DNA from: Alphaproteobacteria bacterium
GTDB lineage: Bacteria > Pseudomonadota > Alphaproteobacteria > Reyranellales > Reyranellaceae
Assembly (NCBI GenBank): GCA_017308235.1
Contig: JAFKFL010000027.1
Location: 186,001-250,000 of the forward strand
Length of the DNA: 64,000 nucleotides
Direction of reading: 5' to 3'
Positions 43,429-52,298 of this stretch are shown here, piece after piece (within the stretch, counting starts at the first letter, position 1; every line of letters begins with the position of its first letter). A program made the position numbers and the translations under genes. The notes under the pieces were generated by a model that worked only from the letters and a program-made list of their open reading frames with translations, was not told the DNA's origin and ran no database searches.

Positions 43429-43493
43429 TAAGGCCTCCTTGTTTGTTTACTCCATGCACTACCCTCACGCTGAAAGGTGGAAATTGACGATCC

Positions 43494-44495
43494 TCAGCTG
43501 CGCCGCAGCCGACGGATCACCGCGAAAAGCCCGCCGGCAATACCCATAGGCATCAAGTACATCAGGACAATCAGCAGAATGCCGAAGACTGTGTAAGCCG
43601 ACAGATCGAACTGCAGGCCGAGCTCATTCTTGACGAAGGTCGAGAGGGCCTGGGCAGAGTTGTCGACCAGAACATAGAATATACCACCGATGACCGAGCC
43701 GGTCAGTGACCCGACGCCGCCCACGACCAGGCCGATCAGGAACTTGATCGACAAGAAGAAGCTGAAGCTATCGGGCGCCACAAAGGCGATAGCTGACGCC
43801 GACAGGGCACCGGCGATGCCGGTATAGGCTGCGCTGATCCCGAAGGTCACCGTCTTGTAGAGCGACGTGTCGATGCCCATCGTATCGGCAGCGATATGGT
43901 AATCGCGAATCGCCATCATGGCCCGACCGCTGCGGCTTTTCAGGATGTTGGCCGCCGCCCAGTAGAGGATCAGCATGACGATCAGGCAATAATAGTAGAG
44001 CCACTGGTCCTCGGTCAGCGGTAACCCGAATGGCACCTCGGGCTTGGAGAGGACGATACCCTGTACGCCGCCGGTCAAGCCCTCAAGCCACTTGTACTTC
44101 AGGATCTGCGGCACCGAGAGCGCCAGCGCGAAGGTAGCGAGCGCGAGATAGTGCCCCTCGAGGCGCAGCGCCGGCAGACCGAACAGGTAACCGACAATGA
44201 AGGACAGGATCGCCGCCGCTGGCAGCGTCAGGTAGTAAGGACAATCGAGCTTGTCCATCAGGATCGCAGCGGTATAGGCGCCGACCGCGTAGAACGCGCT
44301 GTGACCGAGCGAAATCTGACCGTTGAAGCCGGTCAGAAGGTTAAGTCCCAGCACGGCGATCGAGGCGATGATCATCGTGCTGACGAGGAACAGGCGATAG
44401 TTCGACACCAGGTCTGGCAGCACCGGATGGAGCAGAGGGATCACGATCGACAGAGCGATCAGAACCGCCAGCCACTTCCTCGGGAAGGCCCTCAT
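43494..44495 (-). CDS. livM: Branched-chain amino acid ABC transporter permease LivM
   Basis: 333 residues with eight or more membrane helices. Signature blocks are LGLNLLTGFNGQISLGHSAFYAVGAYTAAIL, YLFGLPALRLEGHYLALATFAL, SRSGRAMMAIRDYHIAADTMGID and VGGVGSLTGSVIGGIFYVL. One base separates it from the livH stop. It forms the pore with LivH. Confidence 0.94.
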   Translation of the reverse strand: MRAFPRKWLAVLIALSIVIPLLHPVLPDLVSNYRLFLVSTMIIASIAVLGLNLLTGFNGQISLGHSAFYAVGAYTAAILMDKLDCPYYLTLPAAAILSFIVGYLFGLPALRLEGHYLALATFALALSVPQILKYKWLEGLTGGVQGIVLSKPEVPFGLPLTEDQWLYYYCLIVMLILYWAAANILKSRSGRAMMAIRDYHIAADTMGIDTSLYKTVTFGISAAYTGIAGALSASAIAFVAPDSFSFFLSIKFLIGLVVGGVGSLTGSVIGGIFYVLVDNSAQALSTFVKNELGLQFDLSAYTVFGILLIVLMYLMPMGIAGGLFAVIRRLRRS

Positions 44496-44496
44496 G

Positions 44497-45402
44497 TCAG
44501 ACCCTCTTCACGACGACGCGGCCAAACAGGCCGGCGGGCTTCAGGGTAAGCACGAAGATGACGATGATCAGCGCAACGGTGAGTTTCTCGCCGTTCCCGA
44601 TGATGTAGACGCCGGTCAACTTCTCGATCTGGTTGCCGGTATAGGCGACCATGTTCTCAAGCACGCCGACGATGAAGCCTCCGACTACGGCACCACCCGG
44701 ATTGCCGATGCCGCCGACCAGCGCGGCTGCGAAGGCATAGAGGAGGATGCCGCCCATCATGTTGGGATCAAGATAGACGATGTGGGCCACCATAATGCCC
44801 GCCACGGCGCCAATTGCGGCGGCAAGGCCCCAACCCAGCGCCAGCATCCAATCGACCCGCACGCCGACCAGCCGCGCCATCTGCGGATTCTGCGCCGCGG
44901 CACGCATGGCAAGGCCGAGTGGCGTGAAGCGAAAGAAGGCAAACAGCAGGCTGAGGACGATCAGGGTGATCAGGACGACGCCAAGCTGGTGCGGGCCGAT
45001 GACGCCTGCGATCCCGAAGCTGCTCTTGGGGAAAGGTGACGGGTATTCCTTGATCAGATAGCTCCAGATCGCGCCCGCCATCGAATTGCAGATGGCAAGT
45101 AGACCGATGAAGACGACCACGACTGAAAGCACAGGGGCGTTGTGAAGAGGTCGCAAGATGACCCTTTCGATCAGCACACCCATCACGAAGGAGATCGCCA
45201 CCGCCCCGAGGAAGGCGACCCAGAAGTTCAGCCCCCACTGCATCAACTGCCAGCTAATGTACGTGCTGAACATGGCCATCTCGCCCTGGGCAAAATTGAG
45301 ATGGTCGGTCGACACGTAGATCATGACCAGCGCCAATGCGACACAAGCATAGATGGCGCCGTTGGCGAGGCCGGAGGCAAGCTGCTCGAGGAACTGTTCC
45401 AT
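44497..45402 (-). CDS. livH: Branched-chain amino acid ABC transporter permease LivH
   Basis: 301 residues. It opens EQFLEQLASGLANGAIYACVALALVMIYVSTDHLNFAQGEMAMFSTY, followed by TPLGLAMRAAAQNPQMARLVGVRVD and GGIGNPGGAVVGGFIVGVLENMV, all LivH-typical. It begins ten bases after the livF stop. LivH and LivM make the membrane channel. Confidence 0.94.
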   Translation of the reverse strand: MEQFLEQLASGLANGAIYACVALALVMIYVSTDHLNFAQGEMAMFSTYISWQLMQWGLNFWVAFLGAVAISFVMGVLIERVILRPLHNAPVLSVVVVFIGLLAICNSMAGAIWSYLIKEYPSPFPKSSFGIAGVIGPHQLGVVLITLIVLSLLFAFFRFTPLGLAMRAAAQNPQMARLVGVRVDWMLALGWGLAAAIGAVAGIMVAHIVYLDPNMMGGILLYAFAAALVGGIGNPGGAVVGGFIVGVLENMVAYTGNQIEKLTGVYIIGNGEKLTVALIIVIFVLTLKPAGLFGRVVVKRV

Positions 45403-45412
45403 CGTCGAAGCC

Positions 45413-46129
45413 TCAGTATCCGAGGTAGGATTTGCGGATGTTCTCGTCGTTCTTCACGACCGAGGAATCACCCGACATCACCACCCGGCCGGTCTCAAGG
45501 ACATAGGCATGAGAGGCGAGGTCGAGGGCGAGCGCGGCGTTCTGTTCCACTAGCAGAATGCTCACTTTTTCTTCTTCGTTGATGCGCTTCAGGATGCGGA
45601 AAATTTCCACCACGATCAAAGGCGCCAGGCCGAACGATGGTTCGTCGAGCAACATCAGCCGCGGCTTCAGCATCAGCGCGCGGGCGATCGCAAGCATCTG
45701 CTGTTCGCCACCGGACAAAGTGCCGGCCTGTTGCTGGATGCGTTCCCTCAATCTTGGAAAATAATTGAAGACCCGTTCGCGCTCGGCCTTCACACCGTCC
45801 TTGTCCTTCCGCGTGTAAGCGGCGATGCGCAGGTTCTCGTCGACCGTGAGCGACGTGAAGGTCCCCCGCCCTTCGGGCACGTGAGCAATCCGCCGCCGCA
45901 CGATCTCCTCGGTCGGTTTGCCCAGGATGTCATGGCCTTCGAAGCGGACCGCGCCTTCGGTCCGCACCATATTGCAGATGGCGCGAAGCGTGGTCGTCTT
46001 GCCGGCGCCGTTGGCCCCCAACAAGGTCGTGATCCCGCCGGCCGGGATTTCGAAACTCACGTCGTAGAGCGACTGCGTCGATCCATAGAACGCCTTGAGC
46101 GCCTTCACTTCCAGCAAAGCCGCCATCAT
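45413..46129 (-). CDS. livF: Branched-chain amino acid ABC transporter ATPase LivF
   Basis: 238 residues from ATG 46129, overlapping the livG stop (ATGA); a second ATG follows directly. Walker A is GANGAGKTT, the signature LSGGEQQMLAIARAL, Walker B LMLLDEPSFGLAP, and IAHVPEGRGTFTSLTVDENL is the LivF-specific region. The length fits the family. The frame stays open upstream to 46948 through livG, but that part is a shadow. Confidence 0.94.
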   Translation of the reverse strand: MMAALLEVKALKAFYGSTQSLYDVSFEIPAGGITTLLGANGAGKTTTLRAICNMVRTEGAVRFEGHDILGKPTEEIVRRRIAHVPEGRGTFTSLTVDENLRIAAYTRKDKDGVKAERERVFNYFPRLRERIQQQAGTLSGGEQQMLAIARALMLKPRLMLLDEPSFGLAPLIVVEIFRILKRINEEEKVSILLVEQNAALALDLASHAYVLETGRVVMSGDSSVVKNDENIRKSYLGY

Positions 46130-46914
46130 GAGGTCCCCAGATAGGCGCGGATCACTTCCGGGTCGCGCTGCACCTCCGCCGGCGATCCGTCGGCGATCTT
46201 CTTGCCGAAGTCGATCGCCACGACCTTGTCCGAGACCGACATGACCAGGCTCATGTGATGCTCGACCAGCAGCACTGTCACTCGTTGAGTGTCCCGGACG
46301 CGCTTGATCTGGCCCTTGAGCACCTCGATCTCGTCGTGATTGAGGCCGGCCGCAGGCTCGTCGAGCAGCAGCAGCTTCGGGCTCGATGCCAATGCCCGGG
46401 CAAGCTCGACCCGCTTGCGGATCGGAAAGGGCAATGGCCCCGCAGGAGCATTGGTGAACGGCACGAGATCCATGAAAGCGATCAACTCGCGCGCGCGCGT
46501 CTCGATACGGTCCTCCTCGAGCCGGACTTTGGGCAGTCGCAGCGCATTGTCGAGGAAGCTCGTCGAGCTCACACTGTGGCAACCGACCTTCACATTGTCG
46601 AGAACCGTGAGGCGGTCGAACAGGGCGACATTCTGGAAGGTGCGACCGATGCCGATATGCGGGATGTCGTGACGAGGCCGGCCGAGGATCGACTTGCCTT
46701 CGAACAGCACGTCGCCGCTGTTGGGTGTGTAAAGGCGGCTGAGACAGTTGAAGAGCGTCGTCTTGCCCGCTCCGTTGGGGCCGATCAGGCCGGCAATCTG
46801 GCCGGACAGGACGTCGAAGGTGATGCCATCGAGCGCCACGATTCCGCCGAAGCGGACCGAAACTTCGCGCACGCTCAGGAGCGCGGAGCCGTTGGATGGA
46901 GACGGTTCTGCCAT
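46126..46914 (-). CDS. livG: Branched-chain amino acid ABC transporter ATPase LivG
   Basis: 262 residues from ATG 46914; GTG 46920 is an alternative with GGAG five bases upstream. Walker A is GPNGAGKTT, then IGIGRTFQNVALFDRLTVLDNVKVG, the weakly conserved signature LPFPIRKRVELARALA (no clear LSGG, which is notable), Walker B LLLLDEPAAGLN, and VLLVEHHMSLVMSVSDKV. First gene of the LivG-F-H-M cluster. Confidence 0.92.
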   Translation of the reverse strand: MAEPSPSNGSALLSVREVSVRFGGIVALDGITFDVLSGQIAGLIGPNGAGKTTLFNCLSRLYTPNSGDVLFEGKSILGRPRHDIPHIGIGRTFQNVALFDRLTVLDNVKVGCHSVSSTSFLDNALRLPKVRLEEDRIETRARELIAFMDLVPFTNAPAGPLPFPIRKRVELARALASSPKLLLLDEPAAGLNHDEIEVLKGQIKRVRDTQRVTVLLVEHHMSLVMSVSDKVVAIDFGKKIADGSPAEVQRDPEVIRAYLGTS

Positions 46915-47112
46915 GTGCACAGCGACTCCGCAGCAGCGCATTCAACACGCCCGCGCCGCGGAATTATCCTTTCCTCCCAGATACTTGCGGCTTTTCTTCG
47001 AAGCCTGCAACCCAATCCACGATGGCCTATCCCGACGAACGACGCAACTCAAATGGCGATGAACCATGTTTTTGGCGTGATTGCGTCGCAAGATGATACC
47101 GCAGCACGAACG

Positions 47113-47141
47113 TTGACACCGGACGTGTTGCCGTCGATACG
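47113..47141 (+). promoter_or_regulatory. Candidate sigma-70 promoter of the seven-EF-hand gene
   Basis: TTGACA (47113-47118), a 17-base spacer, GATACG (47136-47141), 34 bases before ATG 47176. The -35 is perfect, the -10 weak. Confidence 0.5.
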
Positions 47142-47175
47142 GATTTCCCCTTTGAGACTTGCCGGCTTACTGCCC

Positions 47176-48264
47176 ATGAAACGCGCTTTTTGTCTGACCC
47201 TTGCCGCCGCTGCCTTCGCGATAGTGCCGGCTGCTGCCCAGACTCCCGCACCCGCCAAGCCCAAGCCTGCGCCGACAACGCCGCCGGCGGCGCCAGCGAC
47301 TCCACCGGCGACGACGCCAGCACCAGCTCCACAGGCATCACCCCCCGCCGCTCCAGGGCAGCAGGGCGCCACTACCGCTGTCCCCCTTCCGGTATGGTTC
47401 CGCGAGATCGACACCGAGAACAAGGGTGAGGTGACGCGCGCCGAGTTCTTGAAATACCGGATGAAGACGTTCGAGCAGCTCGATACCAACAAAGACAACA
47501 AGCTTTCGCTCGACGAGTTTCTCAAAGTGGCGGAACCACCCTTCTCGCACGACGGTCCAAACGTGCCGTCGTTGGAAGAGCGGCGCACTCGCGCACGCGC
47601 TGAATTTCAGAACCTGGATACGAACCGCGATGACTTCGTCGAGCGTGCCGAGGCGGAAGCCGTGGTGCAGGCGGAGTTCAACCAGTACGACACCGATCGA
47701 GACAACAAGGTCACCGAGCCCGAATTGAGGCTGATTATTCAGCAGGCCATGCAGCGTGCTGCCGCTCAGCGCCAGCAGGCCGACGCTCAGCGCCGCCAGG
47801 GCCTAGTGGCCATCAATGACTTCATCGAATTGCAGCTGCGCGAGGCCGACAATCTCGACAAGAACGGCGACGGCAAGGTAACGCGCGATGAGTTCGTCGC
47901 TGTTGTCGCGGGGCCGCCGGATGGGCCGCAAGCCAAAGGATTGCCGCCATATGAAATGCGCCGGCAGATCGCCCTTCACAGGTTCCAGGAAATCGACACC
48001 AACAAGGATGGCGTGCTCGACCGGGTCGAATGGACGGCGCATTCCGTCCAGCAGTTCATTCAACTCGATCTCAATAAGGATCACTTCCTGAACGAGGAAG
48101 AGTTCAAGAAGGCCCAGGCGGCCGAAAGCGCCAAACTCCGCGCGCTGGTGCAGACCCTCAACCCTGCGCCGCCACGGCCGGCCCCAGCGCCCGCCCCCAC
48201 TCAACCCAAGACGGCGCCGCAGCCGCAGGGACTAGCGCCAGGTCTTCCTCAGGGCACACGCTAA
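47176..48264 (+). CDS. Secreted EF-hand protein with seven calcium-binding-type loops
   Basis: 362 residues from ATG 47176. Signal peptide MKRAFCLTLAAAAFAIVPAAA is followed by a Pro/Ala/Thr-rich linker (about residues 22-70). Seven EF-type loops follow: DTENKGEVTRAE, DTNKDNKLSLDE, DTNRDDFVERAE, DTDRDNKVTEPE, DKNGDGKVTRDE, DTNKDGVLDRVE and DLNKDHFLNEEE. The fifth and sixth are canonical; others lack Gly at position 6, so calcium affinities may differ. A second Pro/Ala/Gln-rich tail ends the protein. No catalytic domain is seen. A periplasmic calcium buffer or a scaffold is possible. The frame runs upstream through antisense of livG but is not coding there. Confidence 0.87.
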   Translation: MKRAFCLTLAAAAFAIVPAAAQTPAPAKPKPAPTTPPAAPATPPATTPAPAPQASPPAAPGQQGATTAVPLPVWFREIDTENKGEVTRAEFLKYRMKTFEQLDTNKDNKLSLDEFLKVAEPPFSHDGPNVPSLEERRTRARAEFQNLDTNRDDFVERAEAEAVVQAEFNQYDTDRDNKVTEPELRLIIQQAMQRAAAQRQQADAQRRQGLVAINDFIELQLREADNLDKNGDGKVTRDEFVAVVAGPPDGPQAKGLPPYEMRRQIALHRFQEIDTNKDGVLDRVEWTAHSVQQFIQLDLNKDHFLNEEEFKKAQAAESAKLRALVQTLNPAPPRPAPAPAPTQPKTAPQPQGLAPGLPQGTR

Positions 48265-48276
48265 GGCACACGACAA

Positions 48277-48300
48277 AACGGCGGCCCAGGGGCCGCCGTT
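48277..48300 (-). terminator. Terminator of glmS, possibly two-way
   Basis: An 11-bp stem AACGGCGGCCC/GGGCCGCCGTT with two spacer bases. On the minus strand it is followed by TTTTG; on the plus strand by CGCTTT, which is weak. It lies 17 bases past the glmS stop and 12 past the EF-hand gene stop. Confidence 0.75.
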
Positions 48301-48317
48301 CGCTTTCAGAAGCTACG

Positions 48318-50141
48318 CTATTCGACAGTCACGCTCTTGGCGAGATTGCGTGGCTGGTCGACATCGGTACCTTTGGCCACCGCTGTATAGTAGGCCAGAA
48401 GCTGGACCGGCACGGTATAGAGGATCGGTGCAACAACGGGATCGACCACCGGCAAGGTGATCGTGGCCACCGCCTGCCCAGCCAGGCGCGCCGCACCGGC
48501 CTGATCTGTCATCAGCACAAGCTTGCCGCCACGCGCCTTCACCTGTTCGAAATTGGAGGCGATCTTGTCGAAGATCGCATCGCTCGGCGCAACCACCACG
48601 ACCGGCACGAGTTCATCGATCAAAGCGATCGGGCCATGCTTCATCTCGCCGCCGGCATAGCCCTCGGCATGGATATAGGAAACTTCCTTGAGCTTCAGCG
48701 CCCCTTCCAAGGCAATCGGGAAGGACGCACCGCGACCCAGGTAGAGAACGTCGCGCGCCTCGGCGAGGATCTCCTCGGCAATGCGGCGGTACTGCTCTCC
48801 CATGTTCAGCGCTTCGTTGATCTGTGCCGGCAGCTCAATCAGGGCAAGTGCCAATCGCGCTTCGTCGGCCTGGCTTAAGGTGCCGCGGGCACGACCGGCG
48901 GCAATAGCGGCGGTCAGCAGGACCGTAAGCTGGGTGGTGAAGGCCTTGGTCGAGGCGACACCGATCTCCGGCCCCGCGAGCGTCGGCAGCACGACGTGCG
49001 ATTCACGGGCGATCGCGCTTTCGGGCACGTTAACGACCGAGAGAATGGTCTGCTTCTGTGCTTTGGCGTAGCGCAACGCGGCCAGCGTATCGACGGTCTC
49101 GCCCGACTGCGACACGGCGATGCAGACACCGCCCTCCGGCAACGGCGGCTCGCGGTAACGCAGTTCCGAGGCGACCTCGACCTCGACCGGCAGGCGCGCG
49201 AGCTTCTCGAACCAGTATTTGGCGACCTGGCAGGCGAAGCAGGCCGTACCACACGCCGTCATAGTGAGACGGCTGACCTTGCTCCAGTCGAACGGCAGGG
49301 CCGGCAGCGTGACCGAGCGCGTCGCCGGGTCGAGATAGGTCTGCAGCGTGTCCCCCACGACAACAGGCTGCTCGTAGATCTCCTTGATCATGAAATGGCG
49401 ATGATTGCCCTTGCCGATCATCGCTCCGGAGATCCCGCTTTGGCGGATCTCGCGCTTCACCTCCGAGCGGCCCTGATAGACATTGCAGCCGTTCGCCGTC
49501 AACACGACCCAGTCGTCGTCCTCAAGATAGCTCACGCGCTTGGTGAACGGCGCCAACGCCAGTGCATCCGTGCCGACATACATCTCACCGTCGCCATAGC
49601 CGACCGCCAACGAGCTGCCACGGCGGGCACCCATCAGGATGTCGTGGCGACCGCTGAAAAGCACCACCAGCGCGAAGGCGCCGCGCAGGCGGCCCATAGC
49701 CTCGCCCATCGCCTCTTCCGGCGCCATCTGGCGCTCGAGCATCGAGGTCAGGAGCTGCGCCACGACCTCGGTGTCCGTGTCGCTCTCGAAGCACCGACCT
49801 TCGGCCAGCAGTTCGTCCTTCAGCTCCTGGAAATTCTCGATGATGCCATTGTGCACGATCGCGACGCGATCGGTGGCGATTGGATGGGCATTGCGCTCGC
49901 TGGGCTTGCCATGGGTTGCCCACCGCGTATGGCCGATGCCGATTGTGCCGGGCAGCGGTTCCCGGGCGAGCCGTTCCTCCAGCCTGTGGAGTTTGCCCTG
50001 GGCGCGACGACGGTCGATGTGGCCGTTCACCAGCGTTGCAACACCGGCCGAATCGTAACCGCGATATTCGAGCCGCTTCAACGCATCGACCAGCAGCGGA
50101 GTGACTGGTGCCTTACCGATGATTCCGATGATACCGCACAT
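48318..50141 (-). CDS. glmS: Glutamine-fructose-6-phosphate aminotransferase (isomerising)
   Basis: 607 residues. Makes glucosamine 6-phosphate for cell-wall and lipid A synthesis. The N-terminal glutaminase has Cys2 (MCGIIGIIG), RRAQGKL, GHTRWATHGKPSERNAHP and HNGIIENF. Two SIS sugar-isomerase domains follow, with AVSQSGETVDTLAALRYAK and ASTKAFTTQ, then YAGGEMKHGPIALID. The C-terminus DQPRNLAKSVTVE is the family end. It starts 24 bases after glmU, so both form one operon. Confidence 0.97.
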   Translation of the reverse strand: MCGIIGIIGKAPVTPLLVDALKRLEYRGYDSAGVATLVNGHIDRRRAQGKLHRLEERLAREPLPGTIGIGHTRWATHGKPSERNAHPIATDRVAIVHNGIIENFQELKDELLAEGRCFESDTDTEVVAQLLTSMLERQMAPEEAMGEAMGRLRGAFALVVLFSGRHDILMGARRGSSLAVGYGDGEMYVGTDALALAPFTKRVSYLEDDDWVVLTANGCNVYQGRSEVKREIRQSGISGAMIGKGNHRHFMIKEIYEQPVVVGDTLQTYLDPATRSVTLPALPFDWSKVSRLTMTACGTACFACQVAKYWFEKLARLPVEVEVASELRYREPPLPEGGVCIAVSQSGETVDTLAALRYAKAQKQTILSVVNVPESAIARESHVVLPTLAGPEIGVASTKAFTTQLTVLLTAAIAAGRARGTLSQADEARLALALIELPAQINEALNMGEQYRRIAEEILAEARDVLYLGRGASFPIALEGALKLKEVSYIHAEGYAGGEMKHGPIALIDELVPVVVVAPSDAIFDKIASNFEQVKARGGKLVLMTDQAGAARLAGQAVATITLPVVDPVVAPILYTVPVQLLAYYTAVAKGTDVDQPRNLAKSVTVE

Positions 50142-50165
50142 GGAGAACGTCCGGAGGGAGTGTCG

Positions 50166-51521
50166 CTATTTCCTTGTCCGCTTGGCCTCCGCCGCACGGG
50201 CCTTTAGCTTCGCACGAAGCGGCTCGGCCCGTCCCTTCTTTGTGACCTGTTTTGCCCGCCCGAGGGCAAGGGCATTGGGGGGTACATCCTCCGTAATAAC
50301 ACTTCCGGCAGCGACATTGGCCCCCTTGCCCACTCGCACTGGCGCCACCAGGGAGCTGTTGGAGCCGATGAAGGCCTCCTCGCCAATCACCGTGCGATGC
50401 TTGCCGTAGCCGTCGTAGTTCACGGCGATCGTGCCGGCGCCGATGTTGCTCGCGGCACCGATGTCGGAGTCGCCCAGGTAGGCCAGATGGTTGGCTTTGG
50501 CGCCCCGTCTCATTTTCGTCGCCTTGAGCTCGACGAAGTTACCGATATGGACATTCTCCGCCACGTCCGAGCCCGGACGGATGCGGGCAAAAGGGCCCAC
50601 CCGAGCCCCTCTGCCGATACGCACGCCTGCGATATCGCAGAAGGCCTTGATTTCCGCATTGGACTCTATCGTGACACTCAGCCCGAACCGAACATTCGGT
50701 TCGATCGTGACATCGGCCGACAGGCGTGTGTCGGCGGAAAGCCAGACGGTCTCGGGGTCGATCATGGTGACCCCTGCCGTCATCGCCGCCGCTCGCAGAC
50801 GCCGCTGCAGCGCGCGCTCCGCTATTGCCAGTTCGGCGCGCGAATTCACCCCCAGAAACTCCGCCTCGTCGCCCTCGACGGCGATAGCGCGATGACCGGC
50901 AGCGCGGGAGATGGCGACAGTGTCGGTGAGGTAAAATTCGCCCTTGGCGTTACCGTTGCCAATGGCACCCAGCAGTGAGGCCGCAAGCGTGCCTTGCAGG
51001 CACATCACGCCGGAATTGCAGAAGTCGACCTTCTTCTCGGAAGCATCGGCGTCCTTGCTCTCCACGATCTTTTCGAGCACGCCGTTGCGTACGACCAATC
51101 GGCCGTAGGGCGATGGATCTCTGGCCTTGAATCCCAGCACGCCGACCGCCGCTTTGTCGCGATGGCAGGCCTCGACCAGCTTCCTGAGTGTTGCCGCCGT
51201 GATCAACGGCGTGTCGCCGTAGACGACAAGAACCGGCCCGTCATGGCCTTTGAGCGACCCGAGTGCTGCTTTGGCCGCATCGCCCGTACCGAGCGGTTGG
51301 TGCTGGACCACCGTTACATGAGGCGCGAAAGCGGCGGCGACCTCCTTCGCGTCCTCCGCGATCACCCCTACGATCCGCGCCGGTTTGAGCCGCATCACGC
51401 TCTCCAGCACGTGACGCAGCATCGGCCAGCCGGCGAGCGGATGGAGCACCTTCGGCAACGCAGATTTCATGCGGGTGCTGGCGCCGGCCGCCAAGACGAC
51501 CACGGCAACAGATGGCTTCAT
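50166..51521 (-). CDS. glmU: Bifunctional GlcN-1-P acetyltransferase/GlcNAc-1-P uridylyltransferase
   Basis: 451 residues from ATG 51521; the frame extends to 51701 antisense to the phosphatase gene. The uridylyltransferase half has VVVLAAGASTRMKSALPKVLHPLAGWPML, QPLGTGDAAKAAL and VYGDTPLITA. The left-handed beta-helix acetyltransferase half has RPGSDVAENVHIGNFVELK, LAYLGDSDIGAASNIGAGTI and NYDGYGKHRTVIGEEAFIGSN, then a Lys/Ala-rich tail. It makes UDP-GlcNAc from the GlmS product chain. Confidence 0.96.
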   Translation of the reverse strand: MKPSVAVVVLAAGASTRMKSALPKVLHPLAGWPMLRHVLESVMRLKPARIVGVIAEDAKEVAAAFAPHVTVVQHQPLGTGDAAKAALGSLKGHDGPVLVVYGDTPLITAATLRKLVEACHRDKAAVGVLGFKARDPSPYGRLVVRNGVLEKIVESKDADASEKKVDFCNSGVMCLQGTLAASLLGAIGNGNAKGEFYLTDTVAISRAAGHRAIAVEGDEAEFLGVNSRAELAIAERALQRRLRAAAMTAGVTMIDPETVWLSADTRLSADVTIEPNVRFGLSVTIESNAEIKAFCDIAGVRIGRGARVGPFARIRPGSDVAENVHIGNFVELKATKMRRGAKANHLAYLGDSDIGAASNIGAGTIAVNYDGYGKHRTVIGEEAFIGSNSSLVAPVRVGKGANVAAGSVITEDVPPNALALGRAKQVTKKGRAEPLRAKLKARAAEAKRTRK

Positions 51522-51581
51522 GGTGCGGTCGATGCCACGGGGCTGGCGGTCCCGCAAGGTGGATGTGCTAAGGATGGCCTT

Positions 51582-52298
51582 ATGCAAACGACCGACGCCC
51601 TCATCGCCCGCTTCGACACCGTGATCTACGACCTTGATGGTACCCTGATCGACAGCGCCAAGGACATGCAGCTCGCGGTGAGCCGCGTGCTGGCGGATCA
51701 CGACCTACCGCCCGTCAGCGAGGACGACGTGCGGGTTTTCATGGGCCAGGGCAGCAAGGTCACCATGGCCAAGGCCTTTGCCAAGCACGGCAGGATCCTG
51801 GACGACGCGGCCCTGAGCGCCGTTACCCGGGAATTCGTCCGCTACTACGAGGCCGACCCGGTCGGGCACACGGTGGCTTTTGACGGCGTGGCCAAGGTCG
51901 TCAGACAATTCGACCGGCTTGGCCTGAAACAGGGCGTCTGCACCAACAAGTTCGAGAAGCCGTCGCGCACGATCTTGGAGCATCTGAAGCTCATGCCGCC
52001 GATTACCGATCTGGCTGGTGCCGATACCTTCCCCGTCCGCAAGCCCGACCCACGGCATATCCTGATGTTGGTGGAACGCATGGGTAGAGACCCCAAGCGT
52101 GCGGTCATGGTGGGCGATTCGATCCACGACGTGGAAGCGGCCCATGGCGCCGGCCTGCCGGCGGTGCTGGTAAGCTGGGGATATACGACGCAGCCGGCCA
52201 GCGAATTGGGCGCCGATGCGGTCATTGAGCGGTTCGACGCCCTGCCCGAGGCGATCGGCCGGATCGCCCAAAACAATGGTGGGCGCGGTAGGGATTGA
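51582..52298 (+). CDS. gph: HAD-family phosphoglycolate phosphatase
   Basis: 238 residues from ATG 51582 with AGGA eight bases upstream; the frame opens much earlier at 50994 but is antisense to glmU there. HAD motif I is VIYDLDGTLIDSA, motif II lies near VCTNKFEKPSRTIL, the Lys is in PVRKPDPRHIL and motif III in VMVGDSIHDVEAA. It removes phosphate from 2-phosphoglycolate, a by-product of oxidative DNA damage repair or Rubisco. Its last 22 bases are antisense to the tRNA-Val 3' end, so the C-terminal GGRGRD is encoded there. Confidence 0.92.
   Translation: MQTTDALIARFDTVIYDLDGTLIDSAKDMQLAVSRVLADHDLPPVSEDDVRVFMGQGSKVTMAKAFAKHGRILDDAALSAVTREFVRYYEADPVGHTVAFDGVAKVVRQFDRLGLKQGVCTNKFEKPSRTILEHLKLMPPITDLAGADTFPVRKPDPRHILMLVERMGRDPKRAVMVGDSIHDVEAAHGAGLPAVLVSWGYTTQPASELGADAVIERFDALPEAIGRIAQNNGGRGRD

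Noticed and set aside
40579..43431. Two long plus-strand open frames (444 and 403 codons) antisense to the binding-protein array
   Set aside because: They are mirror frames of copies 1 to 3, similar to each other only because the sense genes are similar.
46130..46948. Upstream extension of the livF frame
   Set aside because: It is the shifted frame of livG, with Arg/Pro-rich non-protein-like composition. The family start MMAALLEVKALKAFYG is at 46129.
46255..47175. Upstream extension of the seven-EF-hand frame
   Set aside because: It runs antisense through livG; a clear signal peptide begins at ATG 47176.
48996..50207. 403-codon plus-strand open frame
   Set aside because: Antisense to glmS, rich in Arg, His and Ala, no motifs.
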